NCBI GenBank assembly: GCA_024231975.1
Contig: JAAEQB010000075.1
Coordinates: forward strand, 1 to 64,000
Length of the DNA: 64,000 nt
Direction of reading: 5' to 3'
Source of the DNA: Allobosea sp.
Lineage (GTDB): Bacteria > Pseudomonadota > Alphaproteobacteria > Rhizobiales > Beijerinckiaceae
A model generated the notes under the pieces. That model saw only the letters and a list, made by a program, of their open reading frames with translations, had not been told where the DNA came from and did no database searches. Below are positions 43,344 to 53,738 of this stretch, piece by piece. The translations under genes were made by a program, and so were the position numbers. Each line of letters begins with the position of its first letter. Positions within the stretch are counted from its first letter, which is position 1.

Positions 43344-45278
43344 TCAGCCGATCGAGGATTGCGGCAGCATGAAAGCGGCGAAGAATGCGGCCAGGGCGGC
43401 GTGATCGTCGAGCGGCAGGACATTCGCGACGTATTGGTCGGGACGCACGATCACCAGGCAGCCGCGCTCGCGGTCGATGCCGCGCAGGTCGAAGATGTCC
43501 TGGCCGCTTTTGAGATCGGGGCAGAACACTTTTTCGTAGTCGATCAGGCCGAGGCGGCCCTTGCGGGGCAGGAGCAGGCTCGGCAGCGTCTCAAGGGCGA
43601 CCGCGCGATGAGGCTGCTGCAGGATCGCGCGCAGGTCGATGACCCCGTCGATGTCGGTTCCGGGCTTGGTGTAGCGGCGCAGAGGAGAGGCGGGAGAATC
43701 CGCCAGGGCATCGCAGAGCGCGCGCAGGCGCGACGACGGCGAGGACGGGTCGGCCTTGTCGGCGAAGGCGTAGAGACGCCAGCGGCCATCGGCCTGCGCG
43801 ACATGGCCGAGTTCGACCGGCTTGGCGTCGCTGAGCCGGATCACCGGGGCGGACTGGAAGCGCGCGCCGATCGGCAATCTCGTCGCCAGATGCGCATGAG
43901 TGGACTCCCCCGTCAGAGCTGAGGGCGCGTAGCAGGTCGCGGTCCCCGCCGTGTAGCGCCCGTGCTTGACGAAATAGGCTTCGACCTCCTTGGGATCGAC
44001 GCCGTCACTGGTCTCCGAGGTCTTCAGGGGGGCGCTCAGCATCTTCGCCCATTCCCGGTCGAAATCGATCAGCTCCTTGGCGATCGCCTGGCGCTCGGCC
44101 GAGTAGCTGTGCAGCAGCTCTGGTGGGCATTGTCCGCGCAGGACCGCGGCCAGTTTCCAGCCGAGGTTGAAGGCGTCCTGCATCGAGACGTTCATGCCCT
44201 GGCCGGCCTTCGGGCTATGGGTATGGCAGGCATCGCCGGCGATGAAGACGGAGGGCAGGCGCTGCCCGACCTCGTCCTCCGGCACGTCGTCGAACTTGTC
44301 GCAGAGGCGCTGGCCGATCTCGTAGACCGACCACCAGGCGACCTCCTTCACCTCGAAGCTGTAGGGACGCAGGATGCGCTGTGCCGCGGCGATCAGGTGC
44401 TCGACGCCGATATTGCGGCTGGCGACGCGCTCGTTCGCAGCGAGCTTGTCGAGCTCGACATAGATGCGGATCAGATAGCCGCCCTCGCGCGGGATGATGA
44501 TGATCGTGCCTTCGCCGGCGGACTGGATCAGCGCCTTCAGCCGGACATCCGGGAAATCGGTGACGGCGAGGACGTCCATGACGCCCCAGGCCTGGTTGGC
44601 GGAATCGCCCTGCAGCGTGCGGCCGATCGACTTGCGCACGGCGCTGCGGGCGCCGTCGCAGCCGACGACATAGCGGGCCCGGACGGTCTCGATCTCGCCT
44701 TCATGCGAGGGATCGACACGCTCCAGCTGCACCGTCACCGGGTGCGACGCGGCGTTGTCGATCTGGAGGTCGACGAGGCGCCGGGAATAGTCCGGCTCCA
44801 GCCGGCTCGGCGAGTTGCGCATCACATCGAGGAAGAAGTCGTGCACGCGCGCCTGGTTCAGGATCACATGCGGGAATTCGGAGAGCCCGTCCTCGACGTC
44901 CTGGATGCGGCCGCTACGGGTGATCGCCTCCGGCCTGCTTGCGTCCGGCTTCCAGAACACCGTCTCGTTGACCCAATAGCTCTCCTTCAGCACCTTCTCG
45001 GAGAAGCCGAAGGCATCGAACATCTCGATGGTACGGCAGGCGATGCCGTCAGCCTGGCCCAGCTCCAGCGGCCCAGGCTTCTGCTCGACGATCCGCGTCT
45101 TGATCTCGGGAAAGGCGGAAAGCTGGGCCGCCAGCGTCAGGCCGGCCGGGCCGCAGCCGACGATCAGGACATCGACCTCCTGCGGCAGGGTAGCGCCGGA
45201 CACGGATGCGGCGGGACCGTTGGCGGGCTCGGACATGGCGGGATCGCCGACCCGGAAGCCGTTGAGATGGAATTGCAT
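43344..45278 (-). CDS. FAD-dependent aromatic hydroxylase (3-hydroxybenzoate 4-monooxygenase / phenol 2-monooxygenase-like)
   Basis: 644 residues. Three flavin motifs of group A hydroxylases are visible: VDVLIVGCGPAGLTLAAQL (GxGxxG), VVGCDGARSAVRK (DG) and VFIAGDACHTHSPKAGQGMN (GD). A C-terminal thioredoxin-like region completes the phenol hydroxylase architecture; length agrees with MobA (3-hydroxybenzoate to protocatechuate). Start chosen at the ATG at 45278 with AAGGTGG upstream; GTG 45287 and ATG 45236 are alternatives. It lies 57 bases after a class II aldolase-family gene on the same strand, so the two form an aromatic-acid pathway; the exact substrate is inferred. Confidence 0.82.
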   Translation of the reverse strand: MQFHLNGFRVGDPAMSEPANGPAASVSGATLPQEVDVLIVGCGPAGLTLAAQLSAFPEIKTRIVEQKPGPLELGQADGIACRTIEMFDAFGFSEKVLKESYWVNETVFWKPDASRPEAITRSGRIQDVEDGLSEFPHVILNQARVHDFFLDVMRNSPSRLEPDYSRRLVDLQIDNAASHPVTVQLERVDPSHEGEIETVRARYVVGCDGARSAVRKSIGRTLQGDSANQAWGVMDVLAVTDFPDVRLKALIQSAGEGTIIIIPREGGYLIRIYVELDKLAANERVASRNIGVEHLIAAAQRILRPYSFEVKEVAWWSVYEIGQRLCDKFDDVPEDEVGQRLPSVFIAGDACHTHSPKAGQGMNVSMQDAFNLGWKLAAVLRGQCPPELLHSYSAERQAIAKELIDFDREWAKMLSAPLKTSETSDGVDPKEVEAYFVKHGRYTAGTATCYAPSALTGESTHAHLATRLPIGARFQSAPVIRLSDAKPVELGHVAQADGRWRLYAFADKADPSSPSSRLRALCDALADSPASPLRRYTKPGTDIDGVIDLRAILQQPHRAVALETLPSLLLPRKGRLGLIDYEKVFCPDLKSGQDIFDLRGIDRERGCLVIVRPDQYVANVLPLDDHAALAAFFAAFMLPQSSIG

Positions 45279-45335
45279 GGCAGCCACCTTCAGCGAGGCA
45301 GGGTGATCATGGTGAAGAGGGGGGCGGACAGCGCC

Positions 45336-46118
45336 TCAGCGCCGGCGGGTGCGGGCCTGTTCGAGCCACATCTCCCATGGGCGATGGACCTGCGCCTCGA
45401 TGCTGGCGACGCAGGCGCGGCTCTCTCCCTCGGTGAGGTAGGTGACCTCGCCGAGCTGCATCGCCTGGAGCTGGTAGCGCGCATTGAGCTCGGCATAGAC
45501 GGCGCGGTAGACCGCCTGCTTGATCGAATAGCCGACCACGGTCGAGCCATGGCCGCGCATCAGCACGATGTCGTGGCCGTCGAAATGCTCGGCCAGCGCC
45601 CGGCCGAGATGGTTGTTGCTGATCAGGAGGTCGGTGGCGTCGCCGCCGGCCTCGCGGATCTCGAAGACCGGCGCGCCCTGGCCGACGAAGCCGGCCATGT
45701 GGAACATCGCCCGAAGCCGCGTGCCCTTGACGACGCTGAGCGGCACGATCGAATGCGAGTGGCTGTGGATCACGGCCATCACGTCCGGGCGCTTCCGGAA
45801 GATCTCGGCGTGGATGAAGCGCTCGAGGTAGACCTTGCGGCCATTGGCGTTGACCGCCTCGCCGTCGAGCGTGAACTCGACGATGTCCTCGGCCGCGACC
45901 CGGCTCGGCGCCATGTTGCGGGCGAGCAGGAAGCGGTCGGGCCGCTTGTCATGACGCACGCTGATATGGCCGAACGCATCGACGACGCCCTGGTCGAACA
46001 GGATGTGGTTGGCGGCGACGAGCTCGTCGACGATCTCCGGCGAGGGCGCGACCGAGGCGGCGGCCGTATCGGCCACGTCGACGGCGATGGGGTGATTGCC
46101 ATGGTCCGCGGTGCACAT
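45336..46118 (-). CDS. Class II aldolase/adducin-family protein (possible hydroxyaromatic-acid decarboxylase)
   Basis: 260 residues. Zn-site residues are visible in VIHSHSHSIV (His118, His120) and LMRGHGSTVVG (His190), with acidic residues in ERFIHAEIF. Members include fuculose-phosphate aldolase and 3,4-dihydroxyphthalate decarboxylase. No sugar-kinase neighbours occur, while a flavin hydroxylase follows, so decarboxylation of a dihydroxy aromatic acid is the more plausible role. It is divergent from the MarR gene, with the promoter region carrying a GTATACTGAT element. Confidence 0.75.
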   Translation of the reverse strand: MCTADHGNHPIAVDVADTAAASVAPSPEIVDELVAANHILFDQGVVDAFGHISVRHDKRPDRFLLARNMAPSRVAAEDIVEFTLDGEAVNANGRKVYLERFIHAEIFRKRPDVMAVIHSHSHSIVPLSVVKGTRLRAMFHMAGFVGQGAPVFEIREAGGDATDLLISNNHLGRALAEHFDGHDIVLMRGHGSTVVGYSIKQAVYRAVYAELNARYQLQAMQLGEVTYLTEGESRACVASIEAQVHRPWEMWLEQARTRRR

Positions 46119-46523
46119 TGCTCGCTCTCTCCGAAATCGCCTTGATCGAAACGTTATGGGCCAGCCCTTGCCGGCAAGGCGGCCTGACCGCCGAGCCGTG
46201 CAGATGATCAGAGAGGCGGACGAGCGTGCAAGCCGCTTGCGGCCGTGTGTGCGGCTCCCGGATTCCAGCCGCTGGAAACCGCAAGCACCAACCTCCCATC
46301 CGGCGATCTCTAGAAAATCGTCCGTATACTGATTAACAGGATACTCACATATTTTCCGGTGTCAACCAGGAGTGGCGCGGTTTGACCGCTTACGGACTGA
46401 AAGCATACGATCTATAGCGAGTACACAGCGGCCGGGCCGGGTAATCTTCGCCAGACGAAGAGCCGGCAGCGCAGACATTCGAGCGGCGACATCCATCTGC
46501 CGCCCCAGCAAGGCAAAGCGACG
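46119..46523. other. Divergent promoter region, aldolase-family gene and MarR gene
   Basis: About 405 bases. The part 46310-46430 is AT-richer and carries GTATACTGAT (46324-46333), which recurs before the TctC-type gene at 47086. No reading frame or RNA gene convinces me here. Confidence 0.55.
46324..46344. promoter_or_regulatory. Candidate MarR operator 1
   Basis: GTATACTGATTAACAGGATAC shares its first ten bases with candidate 2 at 47086, and contains ATACT twice. It lies 206 bases from the aldolase-family start and 180 bases from the MarR start. Confidence 0.45.
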
Positions 46524-47006
46524 ATGGCGATGGACGATATCTATCATATGCCCGGCCATCTCATCCGGCGCGCCCAGCAGATCGCCGTCTCGCTCTTTCT
46601 CGAGGAATGCGCGCCGGTCGATCTCACCCCTGTCCAGTTCGCAGCGCTGGTCACGGTGCGCGACAATCCCGGCATCGATGCGACCCGCCTGTCGGCCCTC
46701 GTCGCCTTCGACCGCTCGACGCTCGGCAATGTGCTGGAGCGGATGGAAGCGAAGGAGCTGATCGAGCGCTCGGGCAGCAAGGACGACAAGCGCGTCAAGG
46801 TGCTGCACCTCTCGCCCAAGGGCGAGCGCATCCTTAAGGAAGCCGAGCCGCTGGCGCAGCGGGCCCAGGAGCGCATCCTGGCGCCGCTGGCGCCGGAGGA
46901 TCGCGAGGCCTTCATGCGCATGCTGGCGCAGCTGGTCGAGCTCAACAACGAAGCTTCGCGCGTGCCGCTGCGCCTCGATGCGGTTCGCTCCTCCGACGCC
47001 GCCTGA
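46524..47006 (+). CDS. MarR-family transcriptional regulator
   Basis: 160 residues with the winged helix TPVQFAALVTVRDNPGIDAT, LSALVAFDRSTLGNVLERME and the wing SGSKDDKRVKVLHLSPKG (DxR motif). MarR proteins commonly bind aromatic acids and repress neighbours. It sits between the divergent aromatic genes and a TctC-type binding protein, and two copies of GTATACTGAT flank it. It therefore probably governs both sides. Confidence 0.88.
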   Translation: MAMDDIYHMPGHLIRRAQQIAVSLFLEECAPVDLTPVQFAALVTVRDNPGIDATRLSALVAFDRSTLGNVLERMEAKELIERSGSKDDKRVKVLHLSPKGERILKEAEPLAQRAQERILAPLAPEDREAFMRMLAQLVELNNEASRVPLRLDAVRSSDAA

Positions 47007-47085
47007 GGGCGCGCACGTCCCGAAACTCTGATCCAGGGCGGGGCGATCGGGCGAGCCTCGCTGTTTGACAGTGCCAAGATACGGT

Positions 47086-47104
47086 GTATACTGATAATAA
47101 GTAT
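47086..47104. promoter_or_regulatory. Candidate MarR operator 2
   Basis: GTATACTGATAATAAGTAT contains the inverted repeat ATACT (47088-47092) and AGTAT (47100-47104). It lies 105 bases upstream of the TctC-type start and shares GTATACTGAT with candidate 1. Confidence 0.5.
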
Positions 47105-47209
47105 GCGGTCTTATATTGAGTGCCGAAGCCCGACGGCGCCGCCGCAGACGCTCTTTCGAACCGAATCCGAGAACCGCGGGCAACGCGGCCCCATCCGGAG
47201 GAAAATCAG

Positions 47210-48169
47210 GTGATCATCACACGACGTGCTGCCTTGACCGGGCTTGCGGGCGCCGCGCTCGCGCCTCGTGCCGCCTTCGCCCAACGCAAGATCGTCAGGC
47301 TGATCGTGCCGGCCGCCGCAGGCGGGGCGATCGACGTGATCGGCCGGCTCTACGCCCAGCGTATCGCCCCGGCGCTCGACGAATCCTGGGTGGTCGAGAA
47401 CAAGGCCGGCGCCAGCAACACGCTCGGCGCGGCCGAGGTCGCGCGGGCTGCTCCGGACGGTACGACCTATCTGACCAATGCCGACATCCACATCATGGCC
47501 AGGCACGTGATGCGCAGCGTGTCCTACGACCCGCTCACCGATTTCACGCCGATCTCGCGCTTCGCGACCTCGCCGATGGTGCTGATCGGCTCGATGAAGA
47601 CGCCAGCGACGATGCAGGCATTGATCGCCGACATGAAGGCGAAGGCGGGTGAGTACACCTTCGCCAATTCGGCGCTGGGCAGCATGGGCCATCTCGCCAC
47701 CGAGAGCTTCAAGCGCCGCACCGGCACCGCGGCCGAACTGGTCAACTATCGCGGTACGGCTCCCGCGATCACCGATGTCGTCGCGGGCCAGGTGCCGCTG
47801 ATGGTCGCCCCGCTCGGCTCGGCGCTCTCCTTCATCACCGACGGCAAGGTCCGCGCCTTCGCGATCATGGGCGCGCAGCGCAGTGCGCTCCTGCCGAACG
47901 TGCCGACCGCCGGCGAGCAGGGGCTTTCCGATCTCAACTTCACGCTCTGGTACGGGCTCTGGGGGCCGAAGGGCCTGCCGGCCGAGACCGTGCAGCGCGT
48001 CAACGCGACGGTCCAAGCGGCCTCGAAGGATCGCGAGATCGTCGAGAAGCTGACGGCGCTCGGGGCCGAAGCCGTGACCGAGGACCCCGCGAGCTTCGCC
48101 AAGTTCATCGAGGCCGAGATCCAGCGCGCCAACCGCGTGGTCGAGGAAGCCGGCATCAAGCCGGGCTGA
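47210..48169 (+). CDS. TctC-type (Bug) solute-binding protein of the tripartite tricarboxylate transporter family
   Basis: 319 residues. Start at a GTG (47210) after GGAGGAAAAT. The N-terminus IITRRAALTGLAGAALAPR with AFAQ looks like a Tat-type signal. The fold shows IVRLIVPAAAGGAIDVIGRL and VVENKAGASNTLGAAEVARA, typical of the family, and YGLWGPKGLP near the C-terminus. These capture carboxylates or aromatic acids in the periplasm. No TctA or TctB membrane genes are present, so it is an orphan binding protein. It probably serves the aromatic-acid module. Confidence 0.87.
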   Translation: MIITRRAALTGLAGAALAPRAAFAQRKIVRLIVPAAAGGAIDVIGRLYAQRIAPALDESWVVENKAGASNTLGAAEVARAAPDGTTYLTNADIHIMARHVMRSVSYDPLTDFTPISRFATSPMVLIGSMKTPATMQALIADMKAKAGEYTFANSALGSMGHLATESFKRRTGTAAELVNYRGTAPAITDVVAGQVPLMVAPLGSALSFITDGKVRAFAIMGAQRSALLPNVPTAGEQGLSDLNFTLWYGLWGPKGLPAETVQRVNATVQAASKDREIVEKLTALGAEAVTEDPASFAKFIEAEIQRANRVVEEAGIKPG

Positions 48170-48200
48170 CGGCCGCCGTCCCCCGACCAGTCAGCCTATT

Positions 48201-49189
48201 TCACGCCGCCGTGCCGGCCAGTTCCTTCTGGCGGATGCAGGCGACGCTGTGGCCGGGGCCGACCTCCTCGATCGCCGGGATCGCGCTGGCGCAGGCGTCG
48301 ATCACATGCGGGCAGCGGGTGCGGAAGACGCAGCCCGAGGGCGGGTTCAGCGGGCTCGGGATGTCGCCCTTGAGGATGACGCGCTCGCGCTTGACGCTTG
48401 GGTCGGGCACCGGCGCCGCCGAGAGCAGCACCTTGGTATAGGGGTGGCGCGGATTGGCGTAGACCTCCTGCGCCGGCCCCTTCTCCATGATCCGGCCGAG
48501 ATAGAGCACGACGATGTCGTCGCAGAGATATTCGACCACCGACAGGTCATGGCTGATGAAGACCATGGTCAGGCCGAGTTCGCGCTGCAGCTCCTGGATC
48601 AGGTTGAGCACCTGCGCCTGCACGGAGACGTCGAGCGCCGAGACCGGCTCGTCGGCGATGATCAGCTCCGGCTCGACCGCGAGCGCCCGGGCGATGCCGA
48701 TGCGCTGGCGCTGGCCACCGGAAAATTCGTGCGGATAGCGCCTGGCATGGTCGGGGTTGAGCCCGACGCGGCCGAGCAGCTCGGCGATGCGCGCCTCGCG
48801 GGCCTTGCCCTTGGCCAGGCCATGCGTGTCGATGGCTTCGCCGATGATGTCGCCGACGCGCATGCGCGGGTTGAGGCTGGAATAGGGGTCCTGGAAGATG
48901 ATCTGCAGGCGGCGGCGATAGCCGCGCAGCGCCTTCTCCGGCAGGCCGAACAGGTCGGTGCCGTCGAAGGCCGCTTCGCCGCCGGAGGGCTCGACAAGGC
49001 GCAGGATGCAGCGGCCGACCGTGGTCTTGCCCGAGCCGGATTCGCCGACGATGCCGACGATGCTGCCGCGGCGGACCTCGAAGGAGACGTCCGAGACGGC
49101 GCGGACATCGCCGCCGCGCGTCGAGAAGACCTTCTGGAGATTGCGGACGGCGAGCAGCGGTGCTTCCGCCGGGACAGTGCTTGCAGCGG

Positions 49190-49193
<4 letters not shown>
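48201..49193 (-). CDS. Oligopeptide/dipeptide-type ABC transporter ATP-binding protein (DppF/OppF-like)
   Basis: 330 residues. Walker A GESGSGKTTVGRCIL, signature SGGQRQRIGIARAL and Walker B LIIADEPVSALDV are intact; the C-terminal oligopeptide-transporter extension with Cys (PPSGCVFRTRCPHV) is present and may bind an Fe-S cluster as found in Dpp/Opp ATPases. It is the last gene of the operon and overlaps the preceding DppD-like gene by four bases. Confidence 0.9.
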
Positions 49194-50238
<1,045 letters not shown>

Positions 50239-50242
<4 letters not shown>

Positions 50243-51099
50243 AGATCCTTTCGCAGCCGCGGATCGAGCAGATCGCGCAGGCCGTCGCCGACGAGCTGCA
50301 GCGAGAGCACGGTCAGGACGATCGCGGCGCCGGGGAAGAGCATCATCCAGTCGGCCTGGCCGATGTACTGGCGCCCGCCGGCGATCATCGTGCCCCAGGT
50401 CGGGATCTCCGGGCTGACGCCGACGCCCAGGAAGGACAGGCTCGCCTCCGCCAGCATCGCATAGGCGAAGATGAAGGTGGCCTGGACGAGGATCGGCGAG
50501 ACCAGGTTGCGCAGGACATGGCGCGTCATGATCTTCCAGGTCGGCACGCCGAGCGCTCGCGCCGCCTCGACATAGGGCAATTCGCGGATGATCAGCGTCG
50601 AGGCGCGCACGATGCGGGCGAGGCGCGGCGCATAGACGATCCCCAGCGCGACGATCACCGTCGCGAGCGAGGGGCCGAGCGCGGCGACCAGCGAGATCGC
50701 CAGCAGGATGTCAGGGAAGGCCATCATCGCGTCGATGATGCGGGCGATGACACCGTCGAGCTTGCGGAAGAAGCCGGCGACGAGGCCGAGCGTGATGCCG
50801 AGCACCGCGGCGAGCACGGTCGCCGCAGCCCCGACCAGCAGCGAGAGCTGGCCGGCATAGATGGTGCGGCTGAAGATGTCGCGGCCGAACTCGTCGGTGC
50901 CGAAGAACCAGCGCTCGCTCGGCGGCTTCAGGCGGTTCACCACCGAGAGCCGGCTCGGCGAATAGGACGCGATCAGCGGCGCGAGGATCGCCAGCAGCGC
51001 GATGACGGTCAGGACGATGAGGCCGATCAGCAGCGTCTTGCGCTGCAGGATCAGGCTGGCGAGCCGCGGACGGCCGGCGGGAGCGGAGGAGGCGGCCAT
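50239..51099 (-). CDS. Oligopeptide/dipeptide-type ABC permease (DppC-like)
   Basis: 286 residues with an N-terminal extension helix (LLIGLIVLTVIALLAILAPL), the family landmark FFGTDEFGRDIFSRTIYAGQ, and an EAA loop YVEAARALGVPTWKIMTRHV. About six membrane helices. ATG at 51099 uses the last base of the dppB-like stop; the open frame upstream of it is shadow of that gene. Confidence 0.9.
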
Positions 51100-52040
51100 C
51101 AATAGCGCACCCTTGGGTCGATCGCGAGGTAGAGCATGTCGATCAGGAAATTGATCAGCACGTAGAGGGCGGCGATGACGAGCAACGCGCCCTGGATGAC
51201 CGGATAGTCGCGGCGCAGCACCGCCGAGACGACGAGATTGCCGATGCCAGGCAGGCTGAACACCGTCTCGGTCACCACGGCGCCCGAGATGAGCAGCGCG
51301 GCGGTCAGGCCGATGACGGTCAGCACCGGGATCAGCGCGTTCTTGAAGGCGTGCTTCATCACGACGCCCCATTCGCCCATGCCCTTGGAGCGTGCTGTGC
51401 GGACATAGTCGTCGTTGAGCACGTCGAGCATCGAGGCGCGGGTGAAGCGGGTGATCAGCGCCGAGGAGACGATGCCGAGCGCCAGCGCCGGCAGGACGAG
51501 GTGGCGCAGCCGCTCGAGGAAGGAGGCGTCGGGGCCGCCATAGCCGGAGGCCGGCATCCAGCCATAGCGCACGGCGAAGACCTGGATCAGGATCAGCCCG
51601 AGCCAGAAGCTCGGAATGCTCGCGGCGAACATGGCGAAGGTGGTGGCGACCTGGTCGAACAGCGTGCCGCGCTTGTAGGCCGAGAGGATGCCGACCGGCA
51701 GCGCGATCGCGCTGGCGATCAGGATCGAGAACAGCGTGAGGAAGAAGGTCGGCTCGGCCCGCTCGCCGAGGGCGCTGAGCACGGGCATGTTGAGGAAGAT
51801 CGACTGTCCGAGATCGCCGCGCAGGAGCTGGCCGAGGAAGAGCACGTATTGCGTCGGCAGCGACTGGTCGAGCCCCAGCCGGGCACGCAGGCCGGCGATG
51901 TCGGCGGCCGTGGCGTCGGGGCCGAGCATGACGGCGGCCGGATCACCCGGCGCGACGCGGACGATGATGAAGACGATCGTCACGACGGTGAACATCACCG
52001 CCAGCATGCCGAGGATGCGCTGCATCACATACCGCGTCAT
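51099..52040 (-). CDS. Oligopeptide/dipeptide-type ABC permease (DppB-like)
   Basis: 313 residues, about six membrane helices; begins MTRYVMQRILGMLAVMFTVV with RVAPGDPAAVMLG and GLDQSLPTQYVLFL, and has the EAA-type loop YVRTARSKGMGEWGVVMKHA. Start at the ATG at 52040 after GGGGGCAGG; an upstream frame to 52109 is less likely. It follows the binding-protein gene after a hairpin-containing 107-base gap. Confidence 0.9.
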   Translation of the reverse strand: MTRYVMQRILGMLAVMFTVVTIVFIIVRVAPGDPAAVMLGPDATAADIAGLRARLGLDQSLPTQYVLFLGQLLRGDLGQSIFLNMPVLSALGERAEPTFFLTLFSILIASAIALPVGILSAYKRGTLFDQVATTFAMFAASIPSFWLGLILIQVFAVRYGWMPASGYGGPDASFLERLRHLVLPALALGIVSSALITRFTRASMLDVLNDDYVRTARSKGMGEWGVVMKHAFKNALIPVLTVIGLTAALLISGAVVTETVFSLPGIGNLVVSAVLRRDYPVIQGALLVIAALYVLINFLIDMLYLAIDPRVRY

Positions 52041-52081
52041 CGCCTGCCCCCTTTTGTGTTTCTTGAAGCGTTCGTCGCTTG

Positions 52082-52112
52082 CCCGTGGCGGCGCGCCTGG
52101 CGCGGCCACGGG
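52082..52112 (-). other. Intercistronic hairpin between binding-protein and DppB-like genes
   Basis: CCCGTGGC (52082-52089) and GCCACGGG (52105-52112) form an 8-bp stem with a 15-base GC-rich loop, no T tract. Like the hairpin after phnS it sits behind a binding-protein gene and may stabilise its mRNA. Confidence 0.45.
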
Positions 52113-52147
52113 TTTCTTGCGAGCGGCCTGGCGGCCGCGTCAGCCGC

Positions 52148-53680
52148 TCAGGGCTTGAGCGAGGCGTTCCAGAAATACGGCCAGGGCGAGGCCGTGTAGC
52201 CGGCAAGGCGCGGGGCCTTGGCGCTGAGGGCAGCGAAGTCACCGACCTTGTAGAACGGCACTTCCTCGAAGATCAGCTTCTGCAAATCGGCGAAGATGGC
52301 GACGCGCTTCTTCTCGTCCGACTCGGCGTTGAGCGCGGTCAAAAGCTTGTTCTTGGCTTCGCTCGCCCACCAGCCGGGATAGCTGTCCGGCAGCGGCGCG
52401 ATCAGGGCCGGCTCGGCCAGGAACGGGCTGTGGGTGATGAAGATGTCCCAGAGAGCCGGCTCGGCCCGGCGTTGCACCAGCGTCGCCCAGTCGACGACCT
52501 GCAGGTCGACCTTGAGACCGGCGGCCTTGAGGTATTCGGCCGCGACCTGCGCCATCTTGTAGTGGAACTCGTATTGGCGGCTGGTCAGGATGCGGATCGG
52601 CGCGCCATCGTACTTGGCGGTCTTCGCCAGTGCCTTGGCCTTGTCGGCGTCACCCTGGTTATAGGCCTTGATGCCGGCATCGCTGCGCCAGGCATAGCCT
52701 TCCGGATACATGGCGCCGTCGAGCTTGTAGAATTCAGGCTTGCCGAAGGCCGCGGCCAGCATGTCCTCGGCATTGAGCGCCGTCTGGACAGCCTTGCGCA
52801 TGTCCTTGTTGGTCATCATGCCCTGCTTGTTGTTCATGATGAACATCGGCCAGCCGAAGCCCTGCATCAGCACCGGCTCGGTCTTGGCCTGGCCCTTCAG
52901 CCGGTCGAATGCCTCGACCGGGATCAGGTCGGCGAAGTCGAACTGGCCGGCGAGCGCGCCCTCGACGCGGGTGTTGGCGTCCGGCACCGGCACGAAGCGG
53001 ATCTCGTCGAGATATTGCTTGCGCGCGCCGCCGAAGCCGTCGGGCTCGCCCTGGCGCTGCTTGTAGCCGTCGAAGCGGACGAGCTGGATGTACTGGTCGG
53101 GCTTGCGCTCCTTGAGCTGGTAGGGCCCGGTGCCGATCACTTCCTTGATCGGGTTCTCCATCTTGTCGGCCGGCATGATCACAGCGGCCGAGTTGTTGAA
53201 GGCGAGCAGCGCGGTCAGCGGCGCGAACGGGGACTTCAGCGTGATCTTGACCGTCTTCTCGTCAGTGGCCTCGATCGCGGCGATGTTGTCGGCGACGAGC
53301 TTGCCGCGCGAGGCCAGCTCGGTCCAGCGCTTCAGCGAGGCGACGACGTCCTGTGCCGTCATCGCCTTGCCATTGTGGAAGGTGACGCCCTGGCGCAGCG
53401 GGATGGTGTAGACCTTGCCGCCGTCGCTGATCTGCGGAAGCGTCTCGGCCAGGAGCGGGGTCAGCGCCCAGTTCTTGTCGAAGGTGTAGAGCGTCTCGTA
53501 GAAGTGCTGGGTGATCATGCCCAAGAGGTCGCCAGCGGCGACCATCGGGTCGAGCGTGTTGGGCTCGCCGATCGTGGCGACGTTGATCGCGCCGCCCTTC
53601 TGCTGAGCAAGAGCCGGAGCCCCTGCGCCTATCGCGACGGCGAGTGCCGCTGCGCCGATCCGGGTCAATTTCTGCAACAT
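52148..53680 (-). CDS. Extracellular solute-binding protein family 5 (DppA/OppA-like)
   Basis: 510 residues with a signal peptide (MLQKLTRIGAAALAVAIGAG, cleavage near ALAQQ) and the family 5 pattern: NTLDPMVAAGD, YETLYTFDKNWALTPLLAET, VYTIPLRQGVTFHNGKAMTA, GTGPYQLKERKPDQYIQLVR. It binds peptides or similar solutes for the DppBCDF-like system. Start at the ATG at 53680 after GGGAGGAA. Because creatininase- and enolase-family enzymes are co-encoded, a cyclic or amide-linked solute rather than a general dipeptide is likely. Confidence 0.9.
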   Translation of the reverse strand: MLQKLTRIGAAALAVAIGAGAPALAQQKGGAINVATIGEPNTLDPMVAAGDLLGMITQHFYETLYTFDKNWALTPLLAETLPQISDGGKVYTIPLRQGVTFHNGKAMTAQDVVASLKRWTELASRGKLVADNIAAIEATDEKTVKITLKSPFAPLTALLAFNNSAAVIMPADKMENPIKEVIGTGPYQLKERKPDQYIQLVRFDGYKQRQGEPDGFGGARKQYLDEIRFVPVPDANTRVEGALAGQFDFADLIPVEAFDRLKGQAKTEPVLMQGFGWPMFIMNNKQGMMTNKDMRKAVQTALNAEDMLAAAFGKPEFYKLDGAMYPEGYAWRSDAGIKAYNQGDADKAKALAKTAKYDGAPIRILTSRQYEFHYKMAQVAAEYLKAAGLKVDLQVVDWATLVQRRAEPALWDIFITHSPFLAEPALIAPLPDSYPGWWASEAKNKLLTALNAESDEKKRVAIFADLQKLIFEEVPFYKVGDFAALSAKAPRLAGYTASPWPYFWNASLKP

Positions 53681-53738
53681 CTGTCGTTCCTCCCTGTTGT
53701 TTTTGGCCGCTGGTCTTCGGAAAAATGGCGCCCGCTGG

